A stretch of DNA of 64,000 nucleotides from Solimonas sp040066175 (GTDB lineage Bacteria; Pseudomonadota; Gammaproteobacteria; Nevskiales; Nevskiaceae). The notes under the pieces are model-generated. The model did no database searches. It worked only from the letters and a program-made list of their open reading frames with translations, and was not told the origin of the DNA. The stretch is from positions 62,001 through 126,000 of the forward strand of contig NZ_JBEAAM010000008.1 of assembly GCF_040066175.1 (NCBI RefSeq), in the 5' to 3' direction. The position numbers and the translations under genes were made by a program. Positions 36,838 to 47,513 of this stretch are shown piece by piece; position 1 is the stretch's first letter, and every line of letters begins with the position of its first letter.

Positions 36838-37314
36838 TCAGCGCCCGCGCTGATACGTGCCGATCAACTGCGTCTGTGCGAGTACATGTCCCTGCATCGC
36901 GGCTTCGAGCCTGCGCTTGTCCGGACGTCCGAGGTCGGGCAGTTCGGTGTCGAGGGCGTAGAGCTTGAAGAAGTAACGGTGCCGGCCGACCGGCGGGCAG
37001 GGGCCGCCGTAGCCGCTGCGCTGCCAGTCGTTGAGGCCCTCGCGCGTGCCCGGCGGCAGTGCGGCGGTGTGCACGCCTTCCGGCAGGCCGCTGCTGGTCG
37101 CCGGCAGGTTGTAGAGCAGCCAGTGCACCCAGGTCATCTTCGGCGCCGCAGGGTCGGGGGCGTCGGGATCATCGACGATCAGCACGAAACTCTGGGTCGC
37201 CGCCGGGGCACCGCTCCACTGCAAGGGGGGTGACAGGTCGCCGCCGTCACAGGTATGGCGCGCGGGGATAGGGCCGCCAGCCGTGAATGCAGCGGAACTG
37301 ATCAGCAAAGCCAT
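36838..37314 (-). CDS. YbhB/YbcL family (PEBP-like) protein
   Basis: A 158-residue phosphatidylethanolamine-binding-like protein. Signature regions are HTCDGGDLSPPLQWSGAP, FVLIVDDPDAP, WVHWLLYNLP, and GYGGPCPPVGRHRYFFKLYAL. Start at 37314 is chosen because GGAGA lies 9 bases before it. Bacterial members bind small anions or phospholipid head groups; function is not established. An FNR-type dyad lies 74 bases upstream in the shared gap with ydcH. Confidence 0.93.
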   Translation of the reverse strand: MALLISSAAFTAGGPIPARHTCDGGDLSPPLQWSGAPAATQSFVLIVDDPDAPDPAAPKMTWVHWLLYNLPATSSGLPEGVHTAALPPGTREGLNDWQRSGYGGPCPPVGRHRYFFKLYALDTELPDLGRPDKRRLEAAMQGHVLAQTQLIGTYQRGR

Positions 37315-37387
37315 CGTGACGATCTCCATGGCATGACCCGCGGCGCCGGGCCGACAGATTGATCCCGGATCGGCGTGCTGTCCAGGC

Positions 37388-37429
37388 TTGATCCGGATCA
37401 ACGCCGGCGCGCTGTGCCGCGGTGATGAT
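37388..37429 (+). promoter_or_regulatory. FNR/ANR-type box and -10 upstream of ydcH
   Basis: TTGATCCGGATCAA (37388-37401) is a perfect dyad. GATGAT at 37424-37429 starts 29.5 bases from its centre, placing the box at about -41.5 of a predicted start near 37436, the class II FNR geometry. On the other strand ATCAAT lies 31.5 bases from the centre, so ybhB may share the site. Confidence 0.65.
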
Positions 37430-37489
37430 GCGCGCGTTGCCGCGCTCCACAGACGCAGCGCGGGCAAGCCACCTTTTTCAGGATCAACG

Positions 37490-37726
37490 ATGACGATCGA
37501 AAAGCACGACTTCGTGGGCGAGTTTCCCGAACTGCGCGAGAAGATCCACGAACTCAAGACCCATGACGCCCATTTCGCCAGGCTCTTCGCCGAGTACCAC
37601 GACGTCGATCGTGAAGTGCGCCGCATCGAGGAAGAGATCGAGACGCCTTCGGACGCCTATGTCGAGGGCGTGAAGATGAAGCGCGTGCGCCTGAAAGATC
37701 AGCTGTACGCCATGCTCACGGCCTGA
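37490..37726 (+). CDS. YdcH family (DUF465) small helical protein
   Basis: A 78-residue charged helical protein with the family core HDAHFARLFAEYHDVDREVRRIE followed by a second helix ending RLKDQLYAML. DUF465 proteins are short antiparallel helical pairs of unknown function. AGGATCAACG lies before the ATG. A perfect FNR-type box and a well-placed -10 precede it, and a terminator follows 18 bases after the stop. Confidence 0.9.
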   Translation: MTIEKHDFVGEFPELREKIHELKTHDAHFARLFAEYHDVDREVRRIEEEIETPSDAYVEGVKMKRVRLKDQLYAMLTA

Positions 37727-37743
37727 GCCACGCGTCAACGCAG

Positions 37744-37768
37744 AAGCCCGTCCGATGTGACGGGCTTT
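37744..37768 (+). terminator. Rho-independent terminator of ydcH
   Basis: AGCCCGTC (37745-37752) and GACGGGCT (37759-37766) form an 8-bp stem with a 6-base loop, followed by TTTGT. Confidence 0.8.
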
Positions 37769-37770
37769 GT

Positions 37771-37825
37771 CGTGAATGTCCGGTGGACATTCACGCCGGC
37801 GAACGCCCTCGGCAACGCCGAGGGC
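37771..37825. repeat. Two further hairpins between ydcH and tRNA-Pro
   Basis: Hairpin one pairs CGTGAATGTCC (37771-37781) with its complement ending at 37795 around a 3-base loop GGT. Hairpin two pairs GCCCTCGGC (37805-37813) with GCCGAGGGC (37817-37825) around AAC. Together with the terminator they make three near-adjacent perfect stems in 80 bases. Neither has a T-run. They could close converging transcripts or serve as extragenic palindromes. Confidence 0.65.
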
Positions 37826-37861
37826 CGGAATCCGAACGCCCGCGTGGAGAGCTGTTTGAAA

Positions 37862-37939
<78 letters not shown>

Positions 37940-38010
37940 ATTGATGAGAGATACGGCGTGGGGGCGCGCAGTGTAGCGGAGCCCGGGGTGCAATAAAAGC
38001 GCGGGCAGCG

Positions 38011-38427
38011 CTATTCGGGAAACAGCCGCAGCAGCGATTCCAGCTCGCCACGCAGCTCGCGGATCTCTTCGGCACGATGCCGCGGCGACGCCGGCGCGGA
38101 CGGCTTGGGCAGTTCGTTTGCGGGGCCGCCGTGCTTGGCCAGATCCTTGAGGCGCTGGCGCGCGCCGCCGATCGTGAAGCCCTGTTCGTACAGCAGGCTG
38201 CGGATGCGGCGCACCATCAGGACGTCTTCCTGCTGGTAATAGCGGCGGTTGCCGCGACGCTTGACCGGCCGCAGCTGCGGAAACTCCTGCTCCCAGTAGC
38301 GCAGCACATGCGGCTTGACGTCGCACAAGTCGCTGACTTCGCCGATCGCGAAGTAGCGCTTGCGCGGAATCTCCGGAAGTTCCGCGAGCAACGGCCGCGC
38401 CTGCGCCTTGTTATCTGCGGGTGACAT
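38011..38427 (-). CDS. MerR family regulator downstream of ihfA
   Basis: A 138-residue protein with a MerR winged helix-turn-helix at about 25-95 (YFAIGEVSDLCDVKPHVLRYW, then RRYYQQEDVLMVRRIRSLLY). The C-terminal part is a short helix without the cysteine metal site of MerR, so no ligand can be proposed. The start overlaps ihfA by 17 bases. This gene is a conserved neighbour of ihfA in gammaproteobacteria. Confidence 0.9.
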   Translation of the reverse strand: MSPADNKAQARPLLAELPEIPRKRYFAIGEVSDLCDVKPHVLRYWEQEFPQLRPVKRRGNRRYYQQEDVLMVRRIRSLLYEQGFTIGGARQRLKDLAKHGGPANELPKPSAPASPRHRAEEIRELRGELESLLRLFPE

Positions 38428-38707
38428 CGGTCTCCACTCTCAGGCGCAGCTTCTGTCCGGGCCGGAAGGTGACGACGCGGCGCGCGGAGATCGGGATTTC
38501 CTCGCCGGTCTTGGGATTGCGGCCAGGTCGCTGGTTCTTGGAGCGCAGCTCGAAGTTGCCGAAGCCGGACAGCTTGACCTCATCCCCGGATTCCAGGCGA
38601 CCGCGGATCTCCTCGAAGAAGAGGTCCACGAACTCCTTGGCCTCGCGCTTGTTCAGTCCCAGCTCGTCGAACAAGGCTTCCGCCAATTCCGCCTTCGTCA
38701 GCGCCAC
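38411..38707 (-). CDS. ihfA: Integration host factor alpha subunit
   Basis: A 98-residue HU/IHF protein starting at GTG. It shows MALTKAELAEALFDELGL, FGNFELRSKNQRPGRNPKTG with the DNA-intercalating proline, and EIPISARRVVTFRPGQKL. IHF-alpha pairs with IhfB to bend DNA sharply. It follows pheT by 22 bases. Confidence 0.98.
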   Translation of the reverse strand: MALTKAELAEALFDELGLNKREAKEFVDLFFEEIRGRLESGDEVKLSGFGNFELRSKNQRPGRNPKTGEEIPISARRVVTFRPGQKLRLRVETDVTRR

Positions 38708-38729
38708 ACCGGCCCCCTTTTTTGCGTCC

Positions 38730-41099
38730 TCACTGTCGGATCTGAGCGCCGACCTCCCTGGCCAGCGCCTCGGTCACGGAAGTCGTGGCCGCATCGATTT
38801 CTTCGACGGTTAGCGTGCGCGAATAGTCATTGAAAATCAACCCTAAAGCAACGCTTTTGCAAGCTTTTCCTACGGCTTCGCCGCGGTAGATGTCGAATAC
38901 CAGGACTTTCTGCAATACATTGCCACCGGCGCGGCGTGCGCAGTCGAGCAGCGTCTGCGCCTCGACCGTCTCGGCGACGACGACGGCGATGTCGCGCCGC
39001 GCGGACGGGAACTCCGACAGCGCCTGCGCACGCGGTAGGCGTCCCGCGCGCAGCGCCGGCCAGTCGAGTTCGAACAGCAGCGGCGCCAGCGGCAGATCCA
39101 GTGCGCGCACCGTCTGCGGGTGCAGTTCGCCGATCCAGCCGGCCGGCGTGCCATTGCGCAGGATGCGCGCGCTGCGGCCCGGGTGCAGGGCCGGGTGCGG
39201 CGCGGCCTCGAAGCGGTACTCCTCGGCGGCTGCGCCCAGCAATGCCGCGACGTCGGCCTTGAGATCGTAGAAATCGGCCGGCCGATCCTTCTTGCCCCAT
39301 TGTTCGGTCGCGGCAGCACCGGCGGCCAAGCCGGCGATGCGCGTCGTCTCGACGACCTCGGTCCCGGCGAGGGCGAAACACACGCCCACCTCGAACAGCC
39401 GCAGGCGCTCGGCCTGACGCTGGCGGTTGTAGGTCCACGCCGGAATCAGGCCGGACCACAGCGTCGTGCGCATCACCGACTGCGTGTCGGCGATCGGGTT
39501 GTCCACCGGGACGGGGCTGGCCTGCGGATCGAGCACCGTCTGCAAGCGTGGATCGACGAAGGCCAGCGACACCGCCTCCTGCCAGCCGCGTGCGACCAGG
39601 GTGTCGCGCAGGCTGGACAGCGAACGCTGCGATTCCGGCGCGCGCGCCGGTGCCAGCGCCGCGAGATAGGGTTTGGCGGGAATGCGGTCGTAACCGTACA
39701 GGCGCGCGGCTTCCTCGATCAGGTCGGCTTCCAGGCGCAGGTCGTAGCGATGGCTGGGGATGCGGCACACCCAGCTGTCGCCGATCTCGTTGCGCATCGT
39801 GATGCCCAGGCGTCCGAGCAGCGCCTCGACTTCGCGCGCCGGGATCTCGTGGCCGAGCAGCTGCACCAGGCGCGCGTGACGCAGGCGCACCGTGATCGGT
39901 TCGGTCTGCGTGCGGCCGACCTGGGTGATCGGATGCACCTCGCCGCCGCAGATCTCGACGACCAGCTGGGTGGCGCGTTCCAGTGCGCTGCGCTGCAACG
40001 CCGGATCGACGCCGCGCTCGAAGCGGTACGCGGCGTCCGAGGTGAGCTTGTGGCGGCGCGCGGTGCCGGACACCGCGGCCGGCGCGAAGCAGGCCGATTC
40101 GAGAAACACGGTCGTGGTGGATTCGGTGACGCCGGAGTCGAAGCCGCCCATCACGCCGGCCAGCGCCAGCGGACCGTTGTCGTCGGTGATCAGCAGCTCG
40201 CCGCGATGCAGCTCGATGGTGTCGCCGGTCAGCATCTTCAGCGTCTCGCCGCTGCGCGCGCGGCGCACGCGCACGCTGCCGAGCAGCCTGGCGCGGTCGA
40301 AGGCGTGCAGCGGCTGACCGAGTTCGAGCATCACGTAGTTGGTGATGTCCACCAGTGGGTGGATGCTGCGGATGCCGCTGCGGCGCAGGCGCTCGCGCAT
40401 CCAGTCCGGCGTGCGTGCCTTGGGATTGAGCTTGGAGATCACGCGCCCGGCGTAGCTCGTGCAGGTGGCAAGATCGTCGATCTCGACCTTGACCTGCTGG
40501 TGACCGACGACGATCGCCGGCGGCAGGTTTGGCCGCTTGATGTTGACGCCGTACAGCGCCGAGATGTCGCGCGCCAGCCCGAGCACCGACAGGCAGTCGC
40601 CTCGATTCGGCGTGATTTCCAGATTGAGGATGTGATCCTGCAGGTTCAGATAGTCGGTGATCGGCTGGCCCGGCTTGCTGGTGGCGTCGAGTTCGAGCAG
40701 ACCCTCCGACTTGTCCGACAGCGCCAGTTCCTTGGCCGAGCACAGCATGCCGGAGGACTCGACGCCGCGCAGTTTGGCGTGGCCGATCTGCATGCCGCCC
40801 GGCAGCACCGCACCGACGGTCGCGCAGGGTGCGTGCAGGCCGACGCGCGCATTGGGTGCGCCGCAGACGATCTGCAGCGGCTCGCCGCTGCCGACATCGA
40901 CGCGGCACACCTGCAGGCGGTCGGCCTGCGGATGCTTCTCGGCGGCGACGATGCGGCCGACGACGACGCCCTGCGGCAGCGTGTCCACCGCCGGCTCGAT
41001 CTCCAGCTCCAGGCCGCCCATCACCAGGCGCTCGGCGATCTCGTGGATGGTGGCCTGCGGATTGACCCACTCGCGCAGCCAGTTTTCGCTGAGTTTCAC
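38730..41099 (-). CDS. pheT: Phenylalanyl-tRNA synthetase beta subunit
   Basis: A 789-residue subunit with the N-terminal tRNA-binding domain (about 40-150), B3/B4 editing domain, B5 domain and C-terminal anticodon-binding FDX-ACB domain (about 695-789, LSEFPSARRDIAVVVAETVE). It starts at a GTG that overlaps the pheS stop (GTGA), tying subunit levels. Length matches the E. coli protein (795). Confidence 0.98.
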   Translation of the reverse strand: MKLSENWLREWVNPQATIHEIAERLVMGGLELEIEPAVDTLPQGVVVGRIVAAEKHPQADRLQVCRVDVGSGEPLQIVCGAPNARVGLHAPCATVGAVLPGGMQIGHAKLRGVESSGMLCSAKELALSDKSEGLLELDATSKPGQPITDYLNLQDHILNLEITPNRGDCLSVLGLARDISALYGVNIKRPNLPPAIVVGHQQVKVEIDDLATCTSYAGRVISKLNPKARTPDWMRERLRRSGIRSIHPLVDITNYVMLELGQPLHAFDRARLLGSVRVRRARSGETLKMLTGDTIELHRGELLITDDNGPLALAGVMGGFDSGVTESTTTVFLESACFAPAAVSGTARRHKLTSDAAYRFERGVDPALQRSALERATQLVVEICGGEVHPITQVGRTQTEPITVRLRHARLVQLLGHEIPAREVEALLGRLGITMRNEIGDSWVCRIPSHRYDLRLEADLIEEAARLYGYDRIPAKPYLAALAPARAPESQRSLSSLRDTLVARGWQEAVSLAFVDPRLQTVLDPQASPVPVDNPIADTQSVMRTTLWSGLIPAWTYNRQRQAERLRLFEVGVCFALAGTEVVETTRIAGLAAGAAATEQWGKKDRPADFYDLKADVAALLGAAAEEYRFEAAPHPALHPGRSARILRNGTPAGWIGELHPQTVRALDLPLAPLLFELDWPALRAGRLPRAQALSEFPSARRDIAVVVAETVEAQTLLDCARRAGGNVLQKVLVFDIYRGEAVGKACKSVALGLIFNDYSRTLTVEEIDAATTSVTEALAREVGAQIRQ

Positions 41100-42097
41100 T
41101 TGAACTGCTCCAGGAAACGCAGATCGTTGTTGAAGAACAGGCGCAGATCATCGACGCCGTAGCGCAGCATCGCCATGCGCTCGACCCCCATGCCGAACGC
41201 ATAGCCCGTGTAGCGCTCCGGATCGATGCCGACGGCCTCGAAGACCTTCGGATGGACCATGCCGCAGCCGAGCAGCTCCAGCCAGCGCGACGAGCCATCC
41301 GCCTGCGCCCAGCGCATGTGCACGTCGGCGCCGGGTTCGACGAAGGGGAAGTACGACGGCCGGAACAGTGCTTCGACATCGCGCTCGAAGAAGCGCGACA
41401 AGAAGGTGTGCAGGTCGTACTTGAGGTCGGCGAAGGTCACTCTCTCGGCGACGTACAGGCCCTCGACCTGATGGAACATCGGGCTGTGCGTGCGATCCGA
41501 GTCGCAGCGATAGACGCGCCCCGGGCAGATGATGCGGATCGGCGGCTTGCGCGCCTGCATCGTGCGGATCTGCACCGGCGAGGTGTGCGTGCGCAGCAGG
41601 CGCGCGCCATTCATCACGTAGAACGTGTCCTGCATCGCGCGCGCCGGGTGCGCTTCGGGGATGTTGAGCGCGTTGAAGTTGTGGAAGTCGTCTTCCACTT
41701 CCGGACCTTCGACGGTTTCGAAGCCCAGTTCGCCGAACAGGTTGCAGATGCGCTGGATCGTGCGCGTGATCGGGTGCAGGCCGCCGGTGGGTTCACCGCG
41801 CCCGGGCAGGGTGACGTCGATGGCTTCCGATTGCAGGCGGGCATGCAGTTCCTGCTCGGCGAGCGCTGCGGCGCGCGATTCGATCGCCGCGGCGACGGCT
41901 TCCTTGAGCGTGTTGACGCGCTCGCCGTAAGCCTTGCGCTCCTCGCCCTGCAACGTGCCCAGCCGCTTGAGCAGTTCGGTGATGCGGCCCTTCTTGCCGA
42001 GCAGCTCGACGCGCAGCGCGTCGAGCGCGCGCGCGTCGGCCGCCGCGGTGACGTCGCGTCGGGCCTGGTCCAGCAGTGCGTCGAATTCCTGGGTCAT
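41096..42097 (-). CDS. pheS: Phenylalanyl-tRNA synthetase alpha subunit
   Basis: A 333-residue catalytic subunit. The N-terminal coiled coil spans about 1-95; the class II catalytic core has HPITRTIQRICNLFGELGF, MQDTFYV, RTHTSPVQIRTM and the motif 3 region GMGVERMAMLRYGVDDLR. The alpha/beta tetramer charges tRNA-Phe. A 13-bp hairpin with a T-run stands between rplT and this gene and may attenuate it. Confidence 0.98.
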   Translation of the reverse strand: MTQEFDALLDQARRDVTAAADARALDALRVELLGKKGRITELLKRLGTLQGEERKAYGERVNTLKEAVAAAIESRAAALAEQELHARLQSEAIDVTLPGRGEPTGGLHPITRTIQRICNLFGELGFETVEGPEVEDDFHNFNALNIPEAHPARAMQDTFYVMNGARLLRTHTSPVQIRTMQARKPPIRIICPGRVYRCDSDRTHSPMFHQVEGLYVAERVTFADLKYDLHTFLSRFFERDVEALFRPSYFPFVEPGADVHMRWAQADGSSRWLELLGCGMVHPKVFEAVGIDPERYTGYAFGMGVERMAMLRYGVDDLRLFFNNDLRFLEQFK

Positions 42098-42112
42098 GAC
42101 GATGTTCTGCGC

Positions 42113-42148
42113 AAATAAAAAGGGGAACGGCGCAACGCCGTTCCCCTT
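42113..42148 (-). terminator. Terminator or attenuator between rplT and pheS
   Basis: On the minus strand a perfect 13-bp stem AAGGGGAACGGCG / CGCCGTTCCCCTT (42148-42136 and 42132-42120) with a 3-base loop is followed by TTTATTTG; the A/T pairs next to the stem extend the T-run. It ends 16 bases before the pheS ATG. No Phe-rich leader peptide was found in the 83-base gap. Confidence 0.85.
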
Positions 42149-42180
42149 GTCCAGTGCAACCAATGACGACTTGGGCGGAC

Positions 42181-42543
42181 TTAGGCGGCGCCGAGCTGGG
42201 CTTTCGCCTGGGCCACCAGGGCGCTGAACGCCGCCTTGTCGTGCACCGCGAGGTCCGCGAGGACCTTGCGGTCGAGGGCGACGCCGGCCTTGGCGAGCCC
42301 GTTGATAAATCGACTGTACGACAGCCCCAGTTCCTTGGCCGCGGCGCCGATGCGGATGATCCACAGCGCACGGAACTCGCGCTTCTTCACGCGGCGGTCG
42401 CGGTAGGCGTACTGGCCCGACTTGATGACCTGCTCCTTGGCGGAGCGGAACTGGCGCGACTTGGCGCCGTAATAGCCCTTGGCCTTCTTCAGCACCTTCT
42501 TGTGCTTGGCGCGGGCGGTGACACCTCTCTTGACGCGTGCCAT
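42181..42543 (-). CDS. rplT: 50S ribosomal protein L20
   Basis: A 120-residue protein with the canonical start MARVKRGVTARAKHKKVLK and the core SRQFRSAKEQVIKSGQYAYRDRR. L20 is an early 50S assembly protein and in enterobacteria represses the infC-rpmI-rplT mRNA. It lies 18 bases after rpmI. Confidence 0.99.
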   Translation of the reverse strand: MARVKRGVTARAKHKKVLKKAKGYYGAKSRQFRSAKEQVIKSGQYAYRDRRVKKREFRALWIIRIGAAAKELGLSYSRFINGLAKAGVALDRKVLADLAVHDKAAFSALVAQAKAQLGAA

Positions 42544-42561
42544 GGTTCGTTCTCCTCTCGC

Positions 42562-42759
42562 TTAGGCGTAGGGCAGCATGATGCGAACTTCGCGGTGATC
42601 CGACGGATGCACCTGGGCTTCGCCGCGCAGCTGACGGATGCGCTTGCCCGACTTCTTGGTCAGGATGTGGCGCTTGTGCGAGTGGGAGCGCTTGAAGCCG
42701 CCTTTGCCGGTCTTGGCAAAGCGCTTGGCCGCGCTTTTCACGGTTTTCATCTTCGGCAT
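42562..42759 (-). CDS. rpmI: 50S ribosomal protein L35
   Basis: A 65-residue basic protein, MPKMKTVKSAAKRFAKTG to VRIMLPYA, standard for L35. AAAGGAGT lies before the ATG. The 204-base gap upstream to infC holds no gene; in relatives L20 binds the mRNA in this interval to repress translation, and several GC-rich inverted repeats are visible here. Confidence 0.98.
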   Translation of the reverse strand: MPKMKTVKSAAKRFAKTGKGGFKRSHSHKRHILTKKSGKRIRQLRGEAQVHPSDHREVRIMLPYA

Positions 42760-42963
42760 TTGTCTGGACTCCTTTATTGGGTCGATTGCCGGCTGCGCAT
42801 CCTTGCCAGGGAGCTGACCGGGCCCTGCCACGCGGGCGGGGACTTCCTTCGATCTGCGGGGACGCAGAAGGGGCGCGATTCTGGCGGTTCCGGCCGGAAG
42901 TTTCAAGTTTTCCGCTGACGGGACCGGGGCGGCTGCGCGCAACCGGGAACCCCGAAGCGGGAA

Positions 42964-43482
42964 CTATTTCCGCTTCGGGGCGATGACCATCACCGACTGG
43001 CGGCCTTCCATCTTCGGGAACTGCTCGACGGCGACCGTGTCGCCCAGTTCCTCGCGCAGGCGGTTCATCACCTCCATGCCGAGTTCCTGGTGCGCCAGTT
43101 CGCGGCCGCGGAAGCGCACGACCACCTTGACCTTGTCACCGTCCTCGAGAAAGCGCGTGATGGAGCGGAACTTGGTCTGGTAGTCCGCCTCCTCGGTGGT
43201 CGGGCGGAACTTGATTTCCTTGACCTGGATCTGCTTCTGCTTCTTCTTTGCGATCTGGGCGGCCTTGTCCTTCTGGTACAGGAACTTGCCGTAATCCATG
43301 ATCTTGCAGACCGGCGGTTCGGCGTTGGGCGAGACCTCGACGAGGTCCAAGCCCGCATCCTCGGCCCTCTGCAGGGCTTCGCGGGTCGGAAGAATGCCTA
43401 GCTGGGTGCCGTCATCGGCGATGACGCGTACGCGTGGCGCGGTGATCTGATAGTTGCGCCGGTCCTCACGTTCAGAAGCGAT
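42964..43482 (-). CDS. infC: Translation initiation factor IF-3, probably from an AUC start
   Basis: A 172-residue protein with the N-domain (QITAPRVRVIADDGTQLGIL, AEDAGLDLVEVSPNAEPPVC) and C-domain (VKEIKFRPTTEEADYQTKF, VVVRFRGRELAHQELG). AGGAGA lies exactly 6 bases before an ATC codon (I-A-S-E-R-E-D). An ATG five codons upstream (43497, MRRLRIASERE) overlaps that Shine-Dalgarno and has no good site of its own. infC uses AUU or other rare starts in many bacteria for autocontrol through IF-3 proofreading, so ATC is my preferred start. No thrS lies upstream. Confidence 0.93.
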   Translation of the reverse strand: MASEREDRRNYQITAPRVRVIADDGTQLGILPTREALQRAEDAGLDLVEVSPNAEPPVCKIMDYGKFLYQKDKAAQIAKKKQKQIQVKEIKFRPTTEEADYQTKFRSITRFLEDGDKVKVVVRFRGRELAHQELGMEVMNRLREELGDTVAVEQFPKMEGRQSVMVIAPKRK

Positions 43483-43569
43483 GCGAAGTCTCCTCATGCA
43501 GGCCCTGCCGGGCCGGAACCTGCCGGCAAGGGGCGCGCTGCAACCGCCGCTCGGCAGACAAGGCCGCGC

Positions 43570-43598
43570 ATTGTACGGACGCGCCACGGCGGGAACAA
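43570..43598 (-). promoter_or_regulatory. Sigma-70 promoter of the infC operon
   Basis: On the minus strand TTGTTC (43598-43593) and TACAAT (43575-43570) are spaced by 17 bases. Start would be near 43563, giving an 80-base leader before infC. This is the clearest vegetative promoter seen in the window. Confidence 0.8.
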
Positions 43599-43625
43599 GT
43601 CGATTCCATCCGTGGAATCAAGCCA

Positions 43626-43639
43626 TTGACCTCGGTCAA
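43626..43639 (+). promoter_or_regulatory. FNR/ANR-type box upstream of hemN
   Basis: TTGACCTCGGTCAA is a TTGAC-N4-GTCAA dyad lying 58 bases before the hemN ATG. The -10 at the expected distance (CAGGCT, 43662-43667) is weak. FNR/ANR control of hemN is well known in gammaproteobacteria. Confidence 0.65.
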
Positions 43640-43697
43640 TGCCGCGGCGGCCGGCTCACCGCAGGCTGGCGCCGATCTTGGTCGAGGAAGTTTTTCG

Positions 43698-45095
43698 ATG
43701 CCTGCCGGCGTTGTCTTTGCGCCCGAACTGATCCGCCGTTACGGCGGGCCGGCGCCCCGCTACACGTCCTATCCGACCGCCCTGCAGTTCACGCCGCAGT
43801 TCGGCGAACCCGACCTGCGCCGGGTGATCGCGGAGCGCGACGACGCTGCGCCTGCGGCGCCTCTGTCGGTGTACCTGCATGTGCCGTTCTGCAGCAGCCC
43901 CTGCTACTACTGTGGCTGCACGCGCGTGATCACACGCCAGCCGGAGGTCATCGAGGCCTACGTGCGCCGTCTGATCGTCGAGATCGGCCTGCAGGCGCAG
44001 TTGTTCGGCCGCCGCCGCGAGATCGTGCAGCTGCACTTCGGCGGCGGTACGCCGACGACGCTGGACGCCGGCCAGTTCGGCCGCATCATGGGTGCGCTCG
44101 ACCGGCATTTCGGCCTCAGCAATTCGCCACGGCGCGAGTACTCGATCGAGATCGATCCGCGTACGCTCGACGACGAGACGATGCCGATGCTCGCCGCGCT
44201 GGGCTTCAACCGCGTCAGCTTCGGCGTGCAGGATTTCGACCCGGCGGTGCAGGAGGCGATCCACCGCGTGCAGCCGGCCTGGCAGACCTGGCGCGCGATC
44301 GATCAGGCGCGCAGCGCCGGTTTCGCGTCGGTGTCGCTGGATCTGATCTACGGCCTGCCGCGGCAGACGCCGGCGTCGTTCGCGCGCACGCTCGACCAGG
44401 TCGCCGAGGCGGGGCCCGACCGTATCGCCGTGTACGCATACGCGCACATGCCGCAGCTGTTCCGCGCGCAGCGCCGCATCGCGCTCGCCGACCTACCGAC
44501 GCCGGAAACGCGGCTGGAGCTGCTGCAGCTGTCGATCGATCGCCTGACCGGTGCCGGCTACGTCTATATCGGCATGGACCACTTCGCACGACCGGACGAC
44601 GAGCTGGCGAAGGCGCTCGCGGACGGCACGCTGCAGCGCAATTTCCAGGGCTATTCGACGCAGGGCGGCTGCGACCTGCTGGCGCTGGGCATGAGCGCGA
44701 TCAGCCACATCGGCGGCTGCTACAGCCAGAACAGCAAGGACATGAAGGCCTATGCGCAGGCGATCGACGCCGGGCATCTGCCGGTGGTGCGCGGGCTGCG
44801 CCTGACCGACGAGGACGAACTGCGCCGCGGCGTGATCGAGGATCTGATGTGCCGCGGCGCGGTCGATATCGCCGCGGTGGAGCGCACGCACCATATCGAT
44901 TTCGAGACGCACTTCGCCGAGGAACTGCGCGATCTCGACCGGCTTGCGCAGGACGGGCTGGTGGCCCGCGACGCGCGCCACATCCGCGTGTCGCCGGCCG
45001 GCCGGCTGCTGATCCGGCGCGTCGCACAGACCTTCGATGCCTACACGCGGCCGACGGGCCCGGCACCGGACCGGCCGGCGTCGAACGCGGTGTAG
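43698..45095 (+). CDS. hemN: Oxygen-independent coproporphyrinogen III oxidase
   Basis: A 465-residue radical SAM enzyme of haem synthesis that works without oxygen. The iron-sulphur motif reads PFCSSPCYYCGCTR (C-x3-C-x2-C-x-C), which with the long N-terminus marks true HemN rather than HemW. Other landmarks are HFGGGTPTTL, YSIEIDPRTL, NRVSFGVQDFDPAVQ and YIGMDHFARPDDEL. GAGGAAG lies 7 bases before the ATG giving MPAGVVFAPELIRRYGG. It opens the low-oxygen block and supplies haem for the cbb3 oxidase. Confidence 0.97.
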   Translation: MPAGVVFAPELIRRYGGPAPRYTSYPTALQFTPQFGEPDLRRVIAERDDAAPAAPLSVYLHVPFCSSPCYYCGCTRVITRQPEVIEAYVRRLIVEIGLQAQLFGRRREIVQLHFGGGTPTTLDAGQFGRIMGALDRHFGLSNSPRREYSIEIDPRTLDDETMPMLAALGFNRVSFGVQDFDPAVQEAIHRVQPAWQTWRAIDQARSAGFASVSLDLIYGLPRQTPASFARTLDQVAEAGPDRIAVYAYAHMPQLFRAQRRIALADLPTPETRLELLQLSIDRLTGAGYVYIGMDHFARPDDELAKALADGTLQRNFQGYSTQGGCDLLALGMSAISHIGGCYSQNSKDMKAYAQAIDAGHLPVVRGLRLTDEDELRRGVIEDLMCRGAVDIAAVERTHHIDFETHFAEELRDLDRLAQDGLVARDARHIRVSPAGRLLIRRVAQTFDAYTRPTGPAPDRPASNAV

Positions 45096-45175
45096 AACCG
45101 GCGCGCCATGGCGGCTGCCGCCGTGACGGCAGTCGTGCGAGGATGGTCGCCCGTTCCCCGACCGTTGACCCGTCC

Positions 45176-47500
<2,325 letters not shown>

Positions 47501-47513
47501 GCCGCCTGAGCGT

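Noticed and set aside
37351..37372. Second FNR-like site near ybhB (TTGATCCCGGATC).
   Set aside because: The right half-site does not align with correct 4-base spacing; only the 37388 dyad fits.
42098..42180. A pheM-like leader peptide before pheS.
   Set aside because: No short frame with a ribosome site and clustered Phe codons is present in the gap.
43454..45170. Reading the malic enzyme frame upstream into a much longer protein starting at 43454.
   Set aside because: The upstream part is an out-of-frame translation of hemN; the MaeB family start MSQDSSLSG at 45176 fits.
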